From assembly GCF_016908395.1 (NCBI RefSeq), contig NZ_JAFBDU010000008.1, positions 124,001 through 188,000 of the forward strand: a stretch of 64,000 nucleotides of DNA, read 5' to 3'. Position 1 is the stretch's first letter. Every line of letters starts with the position of its first letter. The stretch is from Metabacillus crassostreae. Its GTDB lineage: Bacteria; Bacillota; Bacilli; Bacillales; Bacillaceae. The notes below the pieces were generated by a model, which worked only from the letters and a program-made list of their open reading frames with translations, made no database searches and had not been told where the DNA came from. The translations under genes and the position numbers were made by a program. Below, one piece after another: positions 10,601 through 19,382 of the stretch.

Positions 10601-11225
10601 TCACCTCCACCTTTTCCCAATTGTCTTCTGGAATAATCTCAGTGTTAGTCATTTGGCGAATAAACGAATCAGTTGTTAAAAGACCATCTGGAAAGAGGAT
10701 TTCCGTGTAATCATTAATTGTTTCAAACATGAATTGCATATAACGATTCAAGTCATTACAATGTTTGATAATAAGGTATTTGAACAGTTCCTCTGAGTTA
10801 TTGTTCATTTTTAGCTCATAGATATATTCCTTGTCCAAATCTAAATCTAATGATAGTGCTTCTTTCATCATGTCTGGCTCGGCACTATCTGCATTGGTAG
10901 AAGAAAGCACCCTTACTTTGGTTGGTAAATAGTCATTTACTTCCATAAAGCGTATGGCAGTGAAACGGTTAAACCAAGTATAAGCAACTTCCTCCATCAC
11001 TCGTTTGAATCCAATTTGGTTAATGCGGTCAATCAACCTGTCCCTTTGAATCTTTTCTTCCTTTGAGAGCTGTCTGCCATCAATAAAGATGGCATCTGAG
11101 CTTTCAATGTCCGCTTTTTTTATATTACCTTCTGTAATCCCTATCTTCATTGCCTTTGCTTCGACTTTTTTCAATAACTCTCTTCGTGCATTCGTAGCAA
11201 AAGTCTTTAATGCTGATTTTTTCAT
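7698..11225 (-). CDS. pglX: BREX adenine-specific DNA methyltransferase PglX
   Basis: PglX is the N6-adenine methyltransferase that marks the host BREX motif and allows self/non-self discrimination. The 1175-residue protein has the AdoMet-binding motif DPAMGSG (309-315) and the catalytic NPPY motif (492-495, context FITNPPYAG). A long target-recognition and helical C-terminal region follows. Start ATG 11225 is preceded by GGGGTGA and lies 12 bases after the brxC stop, implying co-translation. No frameshift is seen; phase-variable repeats, found in some pglX genes, are absent. The recognised motif cannot be predicted from sequence. Confidence 0.94.
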   Translation of the reverse strand: MKKSALKTFATNARRELLKKVEAKAMKIGITEGNIKKADIESSDAIFIDGRQLSKEEKIQRDRLIDRINQIGFKRVMEEVAYTWFNRFTAIRFMEVNDYLPTKVRVLSSTNADSAEPDMMKEALSLDLDLDKEYIYELKMNNNSEELFKYLIIKHCNDLNRYMQFMFETINDYTEILFPDGLLTTDSFIRQMTNTEIIPEDNWEKVEVIGWLYQYYIAEENERVIKAKKRYNPEEIPFATQLFTPEWIVRYMVQNTLGRYWIESHQLHRDLIKHWEFYLENSNPGHDYDKMLAPYINKELKIEDIRCFDPAMGSGHILVYMFDVLFEIYSKCGYMEREIPRLIIENNLYGLDIDDRAYQLASFSLIMKALEYNKRFLRSIERDGLIMNLAAIQETNSVTGEELEYIAGESSGTQFEKVMAFFSQFQNAKEIGTLIKLGYKDVEFIQERINIIEEKQGNLFEEEIKGRILPLLRILVKQTKIMRGKYDVFITNPPYAGHKYLTPELSKYLTDNYPDVKSDLFSAFIEYSFHSTKSNGQIGFMSPYVWMFISSYEKLRQNIIDNRNITSLIQLEYSGFDEATVPICTFTLRNYDSNTLGEYIKLSDFKGAKNQPIKTIEAINDPLVTYRYSFNQKNLKEVPGRPIAFWVSDKIRQAFVMGENLGLVSNPVSGLSTTDNNRFLRYWHEIEFNRIGLKVKELTETLNTQFKWYPFIKGGKYRKWFGNHEYVVNWENDGEEIKNAVTNNPKDPNTTHWSRRIFNTEYYFKRGLTWSGISSSKPSMRILDNSIFGSGGKALFTNDDLYYFLAFLNSKVALVFLNLISPTLNFESGHIGKLPVLRDSQFDKQISSIVTQNIEISQTDWDSFEISWDFKKHPFIYNSSDYIEQSFIKWQKICENQFEQLKTNEEELNKIFIKIYGLQDELIPKVDYEDITVLKANLERDIKSFISYAIGCSFGRYSLDEEGLIFAGGEFDHSRYKTFRIDKDNILPILPSAHFEDDIVSRFVNFVRIIFGEETLSENLNFVADALGRKKGETAKETLHRYFLNDFFKDHVQTYKKRPIYWMFTSGKEKAFNCLIYMHRYDKTTLSRIRTDYVHDCQIRLDAEKKDLLNIIEGDSTAKEISDAKKELKSLDKKIDELKAYDELLHHMADMQIELDLDDGVKLNYEKFNGLVAKI

Positions 11226-11239
11226 TTATTTCACCCCGA

Positions 11240-14200
11240 TTACTCAACAAACTCAATTTGTTTATTTTCCTTAATAATTTGTTTTAGCTTACTTGATAAA
11301 GCATTGATGTACTTATCGACATCATCTTCTGTAGCTAATGTTTTTACATTGACTAATTTTGTTACTTTTACCGGTTGAATGGTTGGATCCACAGGCGGTA
11401 CAGGAGGGTCTACTACTTCACCACCAGGACGATTTTTTTGTTCCTCATCCTTTTTACGTTTCCATTCAGATATTTCTCCCTCGATATGCACTTCCATTTT
11501 TTCTTTAAAGCTCGTGCTTTGTGAAACTGTTGCATCAACTTTATAAATATCTATGAAAGTATCTACACTCGCATTAAGTTCTTGATAGTAACGATTAACT
11601 CGTTCTTTCGTGTCATTTGATACACCGTATTGTGATGTCAATAATGACAAGTAATCACTATCATCTTTTAATTTTTTATGAGCATTATCTCTTTTCTCAT
11701 TTAGAACCGCATTGATTTGTTCATCCATTGCATGTATAAGTTCCGGAATATCTTTTATCTTTTTATAAGGAATCGAGTCTTGAAGTATAGACTGGAGCTT
11801 TTCGATAGTTTGCTCTACCTCTGCACCTATTAAATAAGATTTATTTTCATCATATTTTCTTATAGCAGCTAATCCATCATCAAAAATCTTTTTCTGATCA
11901 GTACCGAAGAAACTTTTCACATAGAAAATATCCTCTTCCCAATCAAGTAAATCATCTTCTAATTCCTTTAACTTAGTGAAATAAGATACATTGTCTAAGC
12001 CATTATGAAACTGCTCAAAGTATTCCAATCCTTTATCAAGCAAGCTCATACCAGGATACTTTCTTCCTTCATATCGAGCCTTATAACCCTTTATTTCGTC
12101 TATTTGTTTTTCAACCAGTAATCGAATGTCCTTTAGTAGTCCATCTTCATCGTCAGCCAAATCCGTTTTATTAAAAACATCTTTACAAATTGATTTAGCT
12201 GTCTTGATTAACTGATCATCAACTTTTACCCTCTTCAACACAATTGCTTTATCTGCTTCCTGTGTCTTAGTAAGAACCGTTACAAGAGTATTAACGCTGT
12301 CTTCTGATTCTAAGTATTCGGCATTATAACGAATTCGAATGCGTTGTTCTTTTAATAAATTTGCAATCATTCCTGCAACATCAAGTGTCTTCCAACCATA
12401 TGGCTTGTCCCCGAAACGATCAAATAAGATTTTTACTCGTACCTGTTTTTTTAAATCGTCTTGTAAACTGATAAAATCAGACACTTCCCGTTTAGCCAAT
12501 TCATTTGGATTTACTTTCAAAGTATCCTCAAATGACAATTGTTCATCGTCTGAAGCAAGAATTGAAATTAATGCTCGTTCATTTTCTAAGTGTTCCTTCA
12601 CATAATTTAGTTTTGTGTAAACATTATCGACTAACATCGTGAAGGCAGCATTAATTTTATCACGAACTGTGGACCCCTTAATTTCCACTTTGTCACCATT
12701 GATAAAGAATGCACTATCCTTAATTGCTTCCTCCAAAAGCTCACGAACTCTTCTACGACGTTCACGAATCTCCGCTTGTTTATTATTCAAGATATTTTGG
12801 ATGTTTTCAGGTAGTTGCGTAATATTTGTTTTCTTACGGAATTCCTCAATCCGCAATGCTTCCCCAATTTCCTCAATATACGCCTCATTACCGCCAAGTT
12901 TAATAATCATCTCACCATTTCCTGAAGTCATCATCATTAGTTCTTGCTCAGACTTATGGTAATGGTCAGATAAAGGGGAAAGAATTTGCATTCCAATATT
13001 GGATACCTGATTCCCATAGTTTTTCTCGTCCATTTTCTGATTGTAAGTAAATGAGTATTCACTGCTGTATCGGAAACGATTTCCATCATAGAGGTCATCG
13101 AAAATGTAGGTAGCTAATCCTCGCTTCACAATGTCCTCATCAATATTCAATGATTTGATTTCCCTGTTAATGTCCTGTTCATCATCTGTTAAAAAGATAA
13201 AATTATCACCATTTTTCTGAACCAATGTTTGGGAAATGAGCTTTCTTAAAGAAACTTTAATTTTCTCTTTAAGCTGTAGTTTATCCTCATCAATTTGAGT
13301 AACCATTAGAGTAGCTATATTATCGAGATTTGCTGGAAGTTCTTTTACATACTTAATCATGAATAGAACCTTCAATAGATCCACATTAAAATCATCATCT
13401 TTTAAAGCAGGATTCTCGTACGCACCTTCAATAACTCTTGAAATAGAAGGATTCAAGAATTCCTTAATTGTGTCGTAAAAAGCGTAAAAAGGGATTAGTA
13501 ATCCTTCTTCAGCATTTTTATATTGAAGCCCCGCTTCTTTAAATGCAGATAACATGGAACGCTCCCCTTCAGATAAATGCTTACCAGAAGATCCATGTTT
13601 CCTCACTTGTTCAAATACATTTTGTAACAACTTAAATTGATAGGGAATAAAAGGGTAAACATCTGCAAATTCCTGTTCGTTGTCATAACCACGTAGATCT
13701 GCAGTGCTTTCTCGGAAACTAATCAAATTCTTTAAAATAGCACTTTTTTCAGGGTATAGAACCTTCAATTTGTCATTAGCAAAATCTTTTTTCAATAGGA
13801 TACGTTTCTTGATAACTTCATCAACCGAGATAGATGATAGAGAAAGTCTAGTATCGAATCTCCCTTGGATACGGGAGAAGTCATCACCTTTGACTTTGAT
13901 AATGCTATCAATACTCTCTTGGGAAGTAACCATAATCCAAACTTTCCCCTTACAATGAGTACCTAAATCTTCTGCTACTGTTTGCAAATTCAGCATTAAA
14001 TTACGGTTATCACCGATGTATTGACCTATTTCATCCACAAGGAAAATAAGGTGAAAGTTTCTCCCTTTATTTTTGATGTACTCATTTACGTCTTTCGCAA
14101 ACTTTTCAATACTAATTTCAAAATTATTAACACCGTTTTCAAACCAATTACGTGCAGATTCTTCCGTCATATCCGTTACTTTTGTTAAGGCACCAATAAC

Positions 14201-14818
14201 AAAATCTGCATCAAAGTAAAAGCTATTACGACGTTCTTCCCACGATTCACCAGCTACTGCCTTGAATTCTTCTTTAAAGGCACCATATACCCCCTGTTTA
14301 TCTAGGTACTTTTCCATTTCAGCTACACCAGGAATATCTCCGTAGTAGCCACGATGTTCATAAAATACCTTCATGAAGACACGAAGTATTGCATCTTCCT
14401 TTGATTTATTGTCGAGTGAACCTTTTGAATCAATGTTGAACAGAATAACTTCTGTTTCCACGTCAGCCGTTCTTTGCATATTTGCATATACAAGAGAGTC
14501 TTGTACTTTATCTTGAAAGAAATCAATTGCTTGCTTTCCGTTTACCTTCTTATTTTCGAGCAAGTAAGCAAGTATCTTTAGAAAGTGCGACTTACCAGAA
14601 CCAAAGAATCCAGAAATCCAAACACCCATTTTATCCGTTACACCATTAATCCCTTTTTGGTAATTCTCGTAGAACTTAGAAAGGTGTTTTTGCAATTCAC
14701 GAGTAACAACATACTCATCTAATTCCTGATAAATATTTTCTTCATCTTGTTGGGCTACTTTTATGACCCCACGAATATCACGTTCAATATCTTTTTGAAA
14801 CATATCTTTAATAATCAT
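11240..14818 (-). CDS. brxC: BREX P-loop ATPase BrxC
   Basis: BrxC (PglY-related) is the large ATPase of type 1 BREX. The 1192-residue product has Walker A GFFGSGKSHF (70-79) near the N terminus and a Walker B-like LIFLVDEIGQ segment near residue 260. The long C-terminal half is helical and rich in Glu/Lys, with coiled-coil character, followed by a proline-rich linker (PGGEVVDPPVPPVDP) before the last 50 residues. GGGGG upstream supports the ATG at 14818. It lies 18 bases after brxB. Confidence 0.93.
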   Translation of the reverse strand: MIIKDMFQKDIERDIRGVIKVAQQDEENIYQELDEYVVTRELQKHLSKFYENYQKGINGVTDKMGVWISGFFGSGKSHFLKILAYLLENKKVNGKQAIDFFQDKVQDSLVYANMQRTADVETEVILFNIDSKGSLDNKSKEDAILRVFMKVFYEHRGYYGDIPGVAEMEKYLDKQGVYGAFKEEFKAVAGESWEERRNSFYFDADFVIGALTKVTDMTEESARNWFENGVNNFEISIEKFAKDVNEYIKNKGRNFHLIFLVDEIGQYIGDNRNLMLNLQTVAEDLGTHCKGKVWIMVTSQESIDSIIKVKGDDFSRIQGRFDTRLSLSSISVDEVIKKRILLKKDFANDKLKVLYPEKSAILKNLISFRESTADLRGYDNEQEFADVYPFIPYQFKLLQNVFEQVRKHGSSGKHLSEGERSMLSAFKEAGLQYKNAEEGLLIPFYAFYDTIKEFLNPSISRVIEGAYENPALKDDDFNVDLLKVLFMIKYVKELPANLDNIATLMVTQIDEDKLQLKEKIKVSLRKLISQTLVQKNGDNFIFLTDDEQDINREIKSLNIDEDIVKRGLATYIFDDLYDGNRFRYSSEYSFTYNQKMDEKNYGNQVSNIGMQILSPLSDHYHKSEQELMMMTSGNGEMIIKLGGNEAYIEEIGEALRIEEFRKKTNITQLPENIQNILNNKQAEIRERRRRVRELLEEAIKDSAFFINGDKVEIKGSTVRDKINAAFTMLVDNVYTKLNYVKEHLENERALISILASDDEQLSFEDTLKVNPNELAKREVSDFISLQDDLKKQVRVKILFDRFGDKPYGWKTLDVAGMIANLLKEQRIRIRYNAEYLESEDSVNTLVTVLTKTQEADKAIVLKRVKVDDQLIKTAKSICKDVFNKTDLADDEDGLLKDIRLLVEKQIDEIKGYKARYEGRKYPGMSLLDKGLEYFEQFHNGLDNVSYFTKLKELEDDLLDWEEDIFYVKSFFGTDQKKIFDDGLAAIRKYDENKSYLIGAEVEQTIEKLQSILQDSIPYKKIKDIPELIHAMDEQINAVLNEKRDNAHKKLKDDSDYLSLLTSQYGVSNDTKERVNRYYQELNASVDTFIDIYKVDATVSQSTSFKEKMEVHIEGEISEWKRKKDEEQKNRPGGEVVDPPVPPVDPTIQPVKVTKLVNVKTLATEDDVDKYINALSSKLKQIIKENKQIEFVE

Positions 14819-14836
14819 CCGTATCCCCCTAACTAA

Positions 14837-15409
14837 TTAATCGACTAATCGGAATGCTCGGTAATAATTATCATCCTTAAACTTTCCAAACAATTGTAAT
14901 GACTGACCATCATATTTACCTGGAAAGAACATGATAACTGGTACATCGTCCAACACTTCTTGTAAGTTATTTAAAATATTATGAGAACGCACGAATGGAT
15001 AAACCTTGCCTATTCCGGTGAGGAACACCACATTATAGTTCCCAGTTTTTACTTGTTCCTTTATTTTTTCTAAAAATACTTCTGGTTTGGCAAATGTAGT
15101 CATTGCTCTAAATAGTTGATCTTTTCCTTGACGTTCTTCCATTTCAAAAATACGGTCAAAAATTCTTTTTTCCTTTGTAATATCAATGAGCATCATATAC
15201 AAATCAAACTCGATTACTCTTCGATTGGATCCTTCATAATTCAATTGTCTTTTAATACGTTTAACATAGTCTCTGATATAAAGCTCTTGATTCGGTTCGT
15301 AGTCAAACACATAAAAACTAATTTCGTTTCCCAAACCACGACCTTCAATAAATTTCTCTTCTTTAATTTTATCAATAATTTTATCAGCCCTAGCTTTCAA
15401 GTTGCTCAT
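14837..15409 (-). CDS. brxB: BREX protein BrxB (DUF1788)
   Basis: A 190-residue protein with the length, position and sequence style of BrxB/DUF1788 (FLTGIGKVYPFVRSHNIL and VIMFFPGKYDG segments). The family is required for BREX but its biochemical role is not settled. GGAGGTAAC precedes ATG 15409, 11 bases past the brxA stop. Confidence 0.9.
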   Translation of the reverse strand: MSNLKARADKIIDKIKEEKFIEGRGLGNEISFYVFDYEPNQELYIRDYVKRIKRQLNYEGSNRRVIEFDLYMMLIDITKEKRIFDRIFEMEERQGKDQLFRAMTTFAKPEVFLEKIKEQVKTGNYNVVFLTGIGKVYPFVRSHNILNNLQEVLDDVPVIMFFPGKYDGQSLQLFGKFKDDNYYRAFRLVD

Positions 15410-15420
15410 TCTGTTACCTC

Positions 15421-16017
15421 CTACTCACCCATTGCACATATAAAACGAGCATCACCAATATGTGTGAGATGATTCTTGATCCGTTCATCAATAACTAGCC
15501 TGTTAAGCTCTTTACCTTTTCTAGTTCTTAACATTCCGCTTTCAAACAAGACTTGCATGAAAGCTCTTTTTAACTTTTCAATATTAATGTCGCTCCAGCC
15601 AGCTACTTTCTCACTTTGCTCCGCCTTAGAGGTAAAGAATAGATTGATGTCCTTTTTTTCAATTAAATAGTCATTATTAAGTAGCTTTTCTCCTATTACC
15701 TCATCCATGAACTCGAAAAACAGTAGATCCGTTTTCATAATGGCATACAGGTTTAGGGTTTTTCCCGTTTCAATGGAATCTTCTAATAGTAATGAAGCAA
15801 GAGTTTCATCAAGAGCTTCTGCTCTTTTCATAACAGAAGGTAATGCTCGGTTAATTCTGCCCTGGTTATTAAATTGAAACAGATTATCCTCTTTTACTTT
15901 TTGCCTGATTTGCTGATTAGTTAATCCTAGCTGCTTCAATTTTAAAACCTGCTTTAATTCAAAAAGTAAAAATGAGGCACCATTCAAACTTGAAGAATAT
16001 TCCAACTCCATTGTCAT
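15421..16017 (-). CDS. brxA: BREX protein BrxA (DUF1819)
   Basis: About 198 residues, matching BrxA/DUF1819 in size and place. BrxA homologues bind DNA and adopt a helical fold related to NusB-like proteins; that is family knowledge and is not visible here. The ATG at 16017 is chosen because GAAAGG lies nine bases before it, whereas the frame upstream to 16038 has no ribosome-binding site. It is the first of the six canonical BREX genes. Confidence 0.88.
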   Translation of the reverse strand: MTMELEYSSSLNGASFLLFELKQVLKLKQLGLTNQQIRQKVKEDNLFQFNNQGRINRALPSVMKRAEALDETLASLLLEDSIETGKTLNLYAIMKTDLLFFEFMDEVIGEKLLNNDYLIEKKDINLFFTSKAEQSEKVAGWSDINIEKLKRAFMQVLFESGMLRTRKGKELNRLVIDERIKNHLTHIGDARFICAMGE

Positions 16018-16048
16018 ACAATCAAACCTTTCAGACAATACTATTTAC

Positions 16049-16285
16049 CTAATTTATTTCCAATACCTTTTCTACCACAGCCAAACGTCTTTTACCGCAG
16101 TGCTGCTGAACTATCTTTGTAAACCGATTATCCTTTAATAGTTTTTCATTATTATTTTCGTATAAGTTCTTAATTCCATCTATTAGCTCATTTTCTTTTA
16201 TCTCTTCCTGCCAATAAGAATCGACTAGCTTGTTCAAATCGACAGCCAACTCTCTCTGTGTACGGTAAAACATTCTCAGTTCCAC
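16049..16285 (-). CDS. Small BREX-operon leader protein, function unknown
   Basis: This helical protein of 78-84 residues, rich in Glu/Lys/Asn (QELAV-, NNNEKLLK- segments), is encoded just ahead of brxA and behind the BREX promoter. GAGGTG at 16297-16292 sits six bases before a GTG at 16285, which I take as the start. An ATG at 16303 lacks a Shine-Dalgarno. Its constant-looking position suggests an accessory or regulatory partner of BREX, but I recognise no domain. Without a search it could equally be a family already catalogued as hypothetical. Confidence 0.7.
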   Translation of the reverse strand: MELRMFYRTQRELAVDLNKLVDSYWQEEIKENELIDGIKNLYENNNEKLLKDNRFTKIVQQHCGKRRLAVVEKVLEIN

Positions 16286-16321
16286 AGGATTCACCTCTTG
16301 CATTATTCTTACTTAATTTTT

Positions 16322-16350
16322 ATTTTAGTCTTATTCTTTTTTGAACTCAA
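16322..16350 (-). promoter_or_regulatory. Sigma-A-type promoter of the BREX operon
   Basis: On the minus strand TTGAGT (16350-16345), a 17-bp spacer and TAAAAT (16327-16322) form a good vegetative promoter. Its start point would be near 16315, 30 bases before the leader gene. Confidence 0.6.
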
Positions 16351-16835
16351 TGTAAATAATGCAGTTACGTTATGTTTTCTAAATAAACATTAATATTGCC
16401 ATTCTTTTTCGGTTACAGTGCTGTTTCACACTTTATTTAATATCATGGTCAATAAAATAGCTAATTTAAGTACAGGTATTGGTATATTATGTTTATAGTG
16501 TTATCTTTTTTGGGAGTGTTCTGAACGGATATTAGTCTAAAGCGAACCATAATTTGCGATTAAGGTAAACCGAACTAGAGGATGTAAAGGTGGAAGACCA
16601 GAAGTATAAATCCAATAAAAATTGAACCAATCCCTTTCAATAAAATCAATATAATCGGATGATAGTGAAGAAAATTATGTAATCTACTTGGATTTCAACT
16701 GAAACTTTTTAGCAATTTTCACAAGAAGAGTAACCGTGTGAAAGGTTTACTCTTGAAAATGTATTGCATGATTAATGGATATCTTGTTTAAATGAATTAC
16801 CACCCTTTTTAATAAATTCTATATTTAAAATTGTA
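16351..16835. other. Non-coding spacer upstream of BREX
   Basis: About 480 bases of AT-rich DNA. I see no gene, tRNA or clear repeat in it. Confidence 0.5.
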
Positions 16836-16868
16836 TAAAAAAAGAAGCCCAAAATTTGAACTTCTTTT
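16836..16868 (-). terminator. Terminator of the helicase cassette
   Basis: On the minus strand AAAAGAAG pairs with CTTCTTTT followed by more T residues, five bases downstream of the stop of the small gene at 16874. Confidence 0.7.
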
Positions 16869-16873
16869 GACTT

Positions 16874-17203
16874 TTAAATAGCTTTTAAAATAGGCTTAAG
16901 AGATTGTGAAGCTAACTGATAAAATTTTTCAATTTCAGTTTTTCGATTGTAGAGTTCGTCTTCAATCCCATATATCGTAGATTTTAGGCTTAATAACTTA
17001 TTATCTTTGTCAAACACATATGTGAATACTACATAATCACCATGCTCTAATAGACATTTAGTGTATGCGACAATATTATTATTACTGTCTGTACTAAAGT
17101 CTACAGAGATATAGTTAGGAAGTTTTACATTCTCTAATAATTCGTACGGGGTTATTTTCGGCCCATGTATTTCATCATAAAGACATTCAATGGTTTCTAT
17201 CAT
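16874..17203 (-). CDS. Hypothetical protein paired with the island helicase
   Basis: About 109 residues, acidic N-terminal half (IETIECLYDEIHG), then beta-rich stretches (DYVVFTYVFDKDNKLLSLKS) and a helical tail. Start ATG 17203 is preceded by AAAGGTGG, which overlaps the stop codon of the helicase gene, so the two are translationally coupled. No recognisable domain. The coupling suggests an accessory subunit or immunity-type partner of the helicase; that is inference. Confidence 0.75.
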   Translation of the reverse strand: MIETIECLYDEIHGPKITPYELLENVKLPNYISVDFSTDSNNNIVAYTKCLLEHGDYVVFTYVFDKDNKLLSLKSTIYGIEDELYNRKTEIEKFYQLASQSLKPILKAI

Positions 17204-17218
17204 AGGTACCACCTTTTG

Positions 17219-19081
17219 CTATCTATTTTCTAAAACCTTACGCAGATGAATTTCTAAATCTTGCACATGGGTAATAGCACGGTCATAATCTTCTAGTTTC
17301 CAACCGTCCCTACCTTCCCCAATGTGATGTTTTAATGATAAATTAAAATACTGTCCAAGTAAAGAACCATTATCCTTTGCTCTTCCATAAATAAACTCAT
17401 ACCTTTTAGGAAGAATGTACCTACCTACTGTCAACTCATTACCTTGAAGTTCTAAATTAAAATCAACTAACAACTGTGGAATTATGTCCTCTCTTACTAA
17501 CTGATCAATTTCAACTTTCTTCCTTTTCAAGTATAAGTCAGGTCTAAGGTAACGTTCTTTGTCTTGTGACTTAAGGCTCTGTTGATAAAGTATTCTTGCC
17601 TTTTCTTCGGTTACATCTAATAATTCTTGTAGATTTTTAATTTTTTCTTGTTCTTCCTGGATCTTTTGTTTTCTTACCTTTAAAAGTTCACTTTCGATAA
17701 AAGCATCTTTAACAGTAGTATAATCTTCTGATTCGGATACAGAACCAAAGCTAATGTCCTTAGGAGATCGATCTGTTGGCTCAATTGGATAATCCGTTCT
17801 AATTTTTTTAATTATATCTCGTTTCTTTATTTCTTTCTTATAGAAATCCCAAAGTTCATCTAAACCAAGTTCTTTATGATGAATAGCTGCTGCGATATTG
17901 TCATCTTCTGAAAGATTTCCATTTACATCATCATCAGATATAGAACGAAGGACTCTGCCAATAAATTGAGCATAAGGTAATAATGTCTTATATGGTCTAA
18001 ACAATGCTGCAATTGACAAGAACTTATGATCGTATCCCTCTCCAAGCATAGCAACATTGATTACAACGTCCACTTGATTAGAATCAATTTTAGCAAACTC
18101 TAATTCTCTTTCGTGTTTTTCTAATTCACTATGAACAATCGAAGAACTGTAACCTTTAGCCTCATATAACTCCTTTAGTTGCTCTGCGTGCCAAATACTA
18201 CATGCTACAGCAATTATTTTGTGAGGATTACCAGTTTTCTCTTTTTTTTCACTTAAGAATTTTATAGATTGTTCGATTATACTTATATTACTCTCAGGAG
18301 AAAGTGCGACTGATCTTCTAATCCATTCCTCATCCCTTAAACCCATTTCTCTTATTTGGTCAATTGTATAAAGCTCGTCATTCTTTTTATCAAGTGTGAG
18401 ATAAACCTTTCCAGGTATGTAATCAATCTTCTCTAAACTTTTCACATAACCTTTAGCCATGGCTTTTCCTAAACCATAGGTGTATACCTCTTTACCTTCA
18501 ATTGTCTTCCCATCACTTCTAAAAGGAGTACCCGTTACTTTTAGCACTTTCGCATTATTAAAGTATTTCAGCGCCTTTTTCCAAGTAGTAGCCTCCGAAT
18601 GATGTGCTTCATCAATAATGATAAAATCAAAAAACTCTGGTTCCACACGTTTTAATAGAGAGGAGTCTAATCGCTCTTGTAACTTATGTACATTCAGAAT
18701 AACTATGTCCGCACTTTCTATTATTTCACCAGTTAATGACTTTTCGTATTCAATTACAGTAGGTAACTCTGTATAACTGTCAAATACTCTTGTAAATAAC
18801 CAAAAGTTTTTGGGATACAACGGATCTAGAGATCCTAAAACAGAATCTCTAATAACCGTTTGAGGAGTTATAATTAAAACTCTCCCATTTGAAATATCAT
18901 AAGGTGCAATACCCATTAATCCAGTCTTACCTGTACCTGTTGGCAGTACAACTAGTGCATGTTCATTACTTTCTCGTTCTATAAAATGCTCTCGTAATTT
19001 CTCATAAGCTTCAATTTGCGGCTCTCTTAAAAACTCGTTGTCCACAATATTCGTATTAGCAGTTTTAAAGTAAGAACTCAT
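17219..19081 (-). CDS. DEAD/DEAH-box superfamily 2 helicase
   Basis: About 620 residues with a full set of SF2 motifs, numbered from the chosen start: Walker A PTGTGKT (47-53), DEAH box (157-160), TGTPFR (motif III region), GEGYDH and motif VI QFIGRVLR (372-379). A charged coiled-coil-like stretch follows (about 460-520), then a C-terminal domain without nuclease motifs. It resembles the ResIII/type III restriction helicase group common in defence islands. ATG 19081 has GAGGGAG eight bases upstream; the in-frame GTG at 19090 abuts that site and is unlikely. It is co-transcribed with the small gene that follows. Substrate unknown. Confidence 0.85.
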   Translation of the reverse strand: MSSYFKTANTNIVDNEFLREPQIEAYEKLREHFIERESNEHALVVLPTGTGKTGLMGIAPYDISNGRVLIITPQTVIRDSVLGSLDPLYPKNFWLFTRVFDSYTELPTVIEYEKSLTGEIIESADIVILNVHKLQERLDSSLLKRVEPEFFDFIIIDEAHHSEATTWKKALKYFNNAKVLKVTGTPFRSDGKTIEGKEVYTYGLGKAMAKGYVKSLEKIDYIPGKVYLTLDKKNDELYTIDQIREMGLRDEEWIRRSVALSPESNISIIEQSIKFLSEKKEKTGNPHKIIAVACSIWHAEQLKELYEAKGYSSSIVHSELEKHERELEFAKIDSNQVDVVINVAMLGEGYDHKFLSIAALFRPYKTLLPYAQFIGRVLRSISDDDVNGNLSEDDNIAAAIHHKELGLDELWDFYKKEIKKRDIIKKIRTDYPIEPTDRSPKDISFGSVSESEDYTTVKDAFIESELLKVRKQKIQEEQEKIKNLQELLDVTEEKARILYQQSLKSQDKERYLRPDLYLKRKKVEIDQLVREDIIPQLLVDFNLELQGNELTVGRYILPKRYEFIYGRAKDNGSLLGQYFNLSLKHHIGEGRDGWKLEDYDRAITHVQDLEIHLRKVLENR

Positions 19082-19334
19082 TATAAACACTCCCTCTTTA
19101 TATACAGATACTACTATATAAAACTATCATCTAGCTAAATATTTGGAATTTTTTACAACTCTTTCATTTTAACATATTTACCCAACGATGATTACTATAC
19201 TTAAAATGAAACACTATAAATAATAGAATATCGTATGAATAATACATATCTTTTATATGTAGCGCTTAAAAACTATTAATAGCAGAATGTATGAGAAGCA
19301 TTTGAGTGTATTCTTTCATCTCTTTGCCTGTCTA

Positions 19335-19382
19335 ATAAACAAAATGAGACGCTTAGTACTATTGGAGCTAAGCGCCTCATTA
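19335..19382 (-). terminator. Terminator of the reverse transcriptase gene
   Basis: On the minus strand AATGAGGCGCTTAG pairs with CTAAGCGTCTCATT (one mismatch) and is followed by TTGTTTATT. The stem begins in the RT stop codon. Confidence 0.8.
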
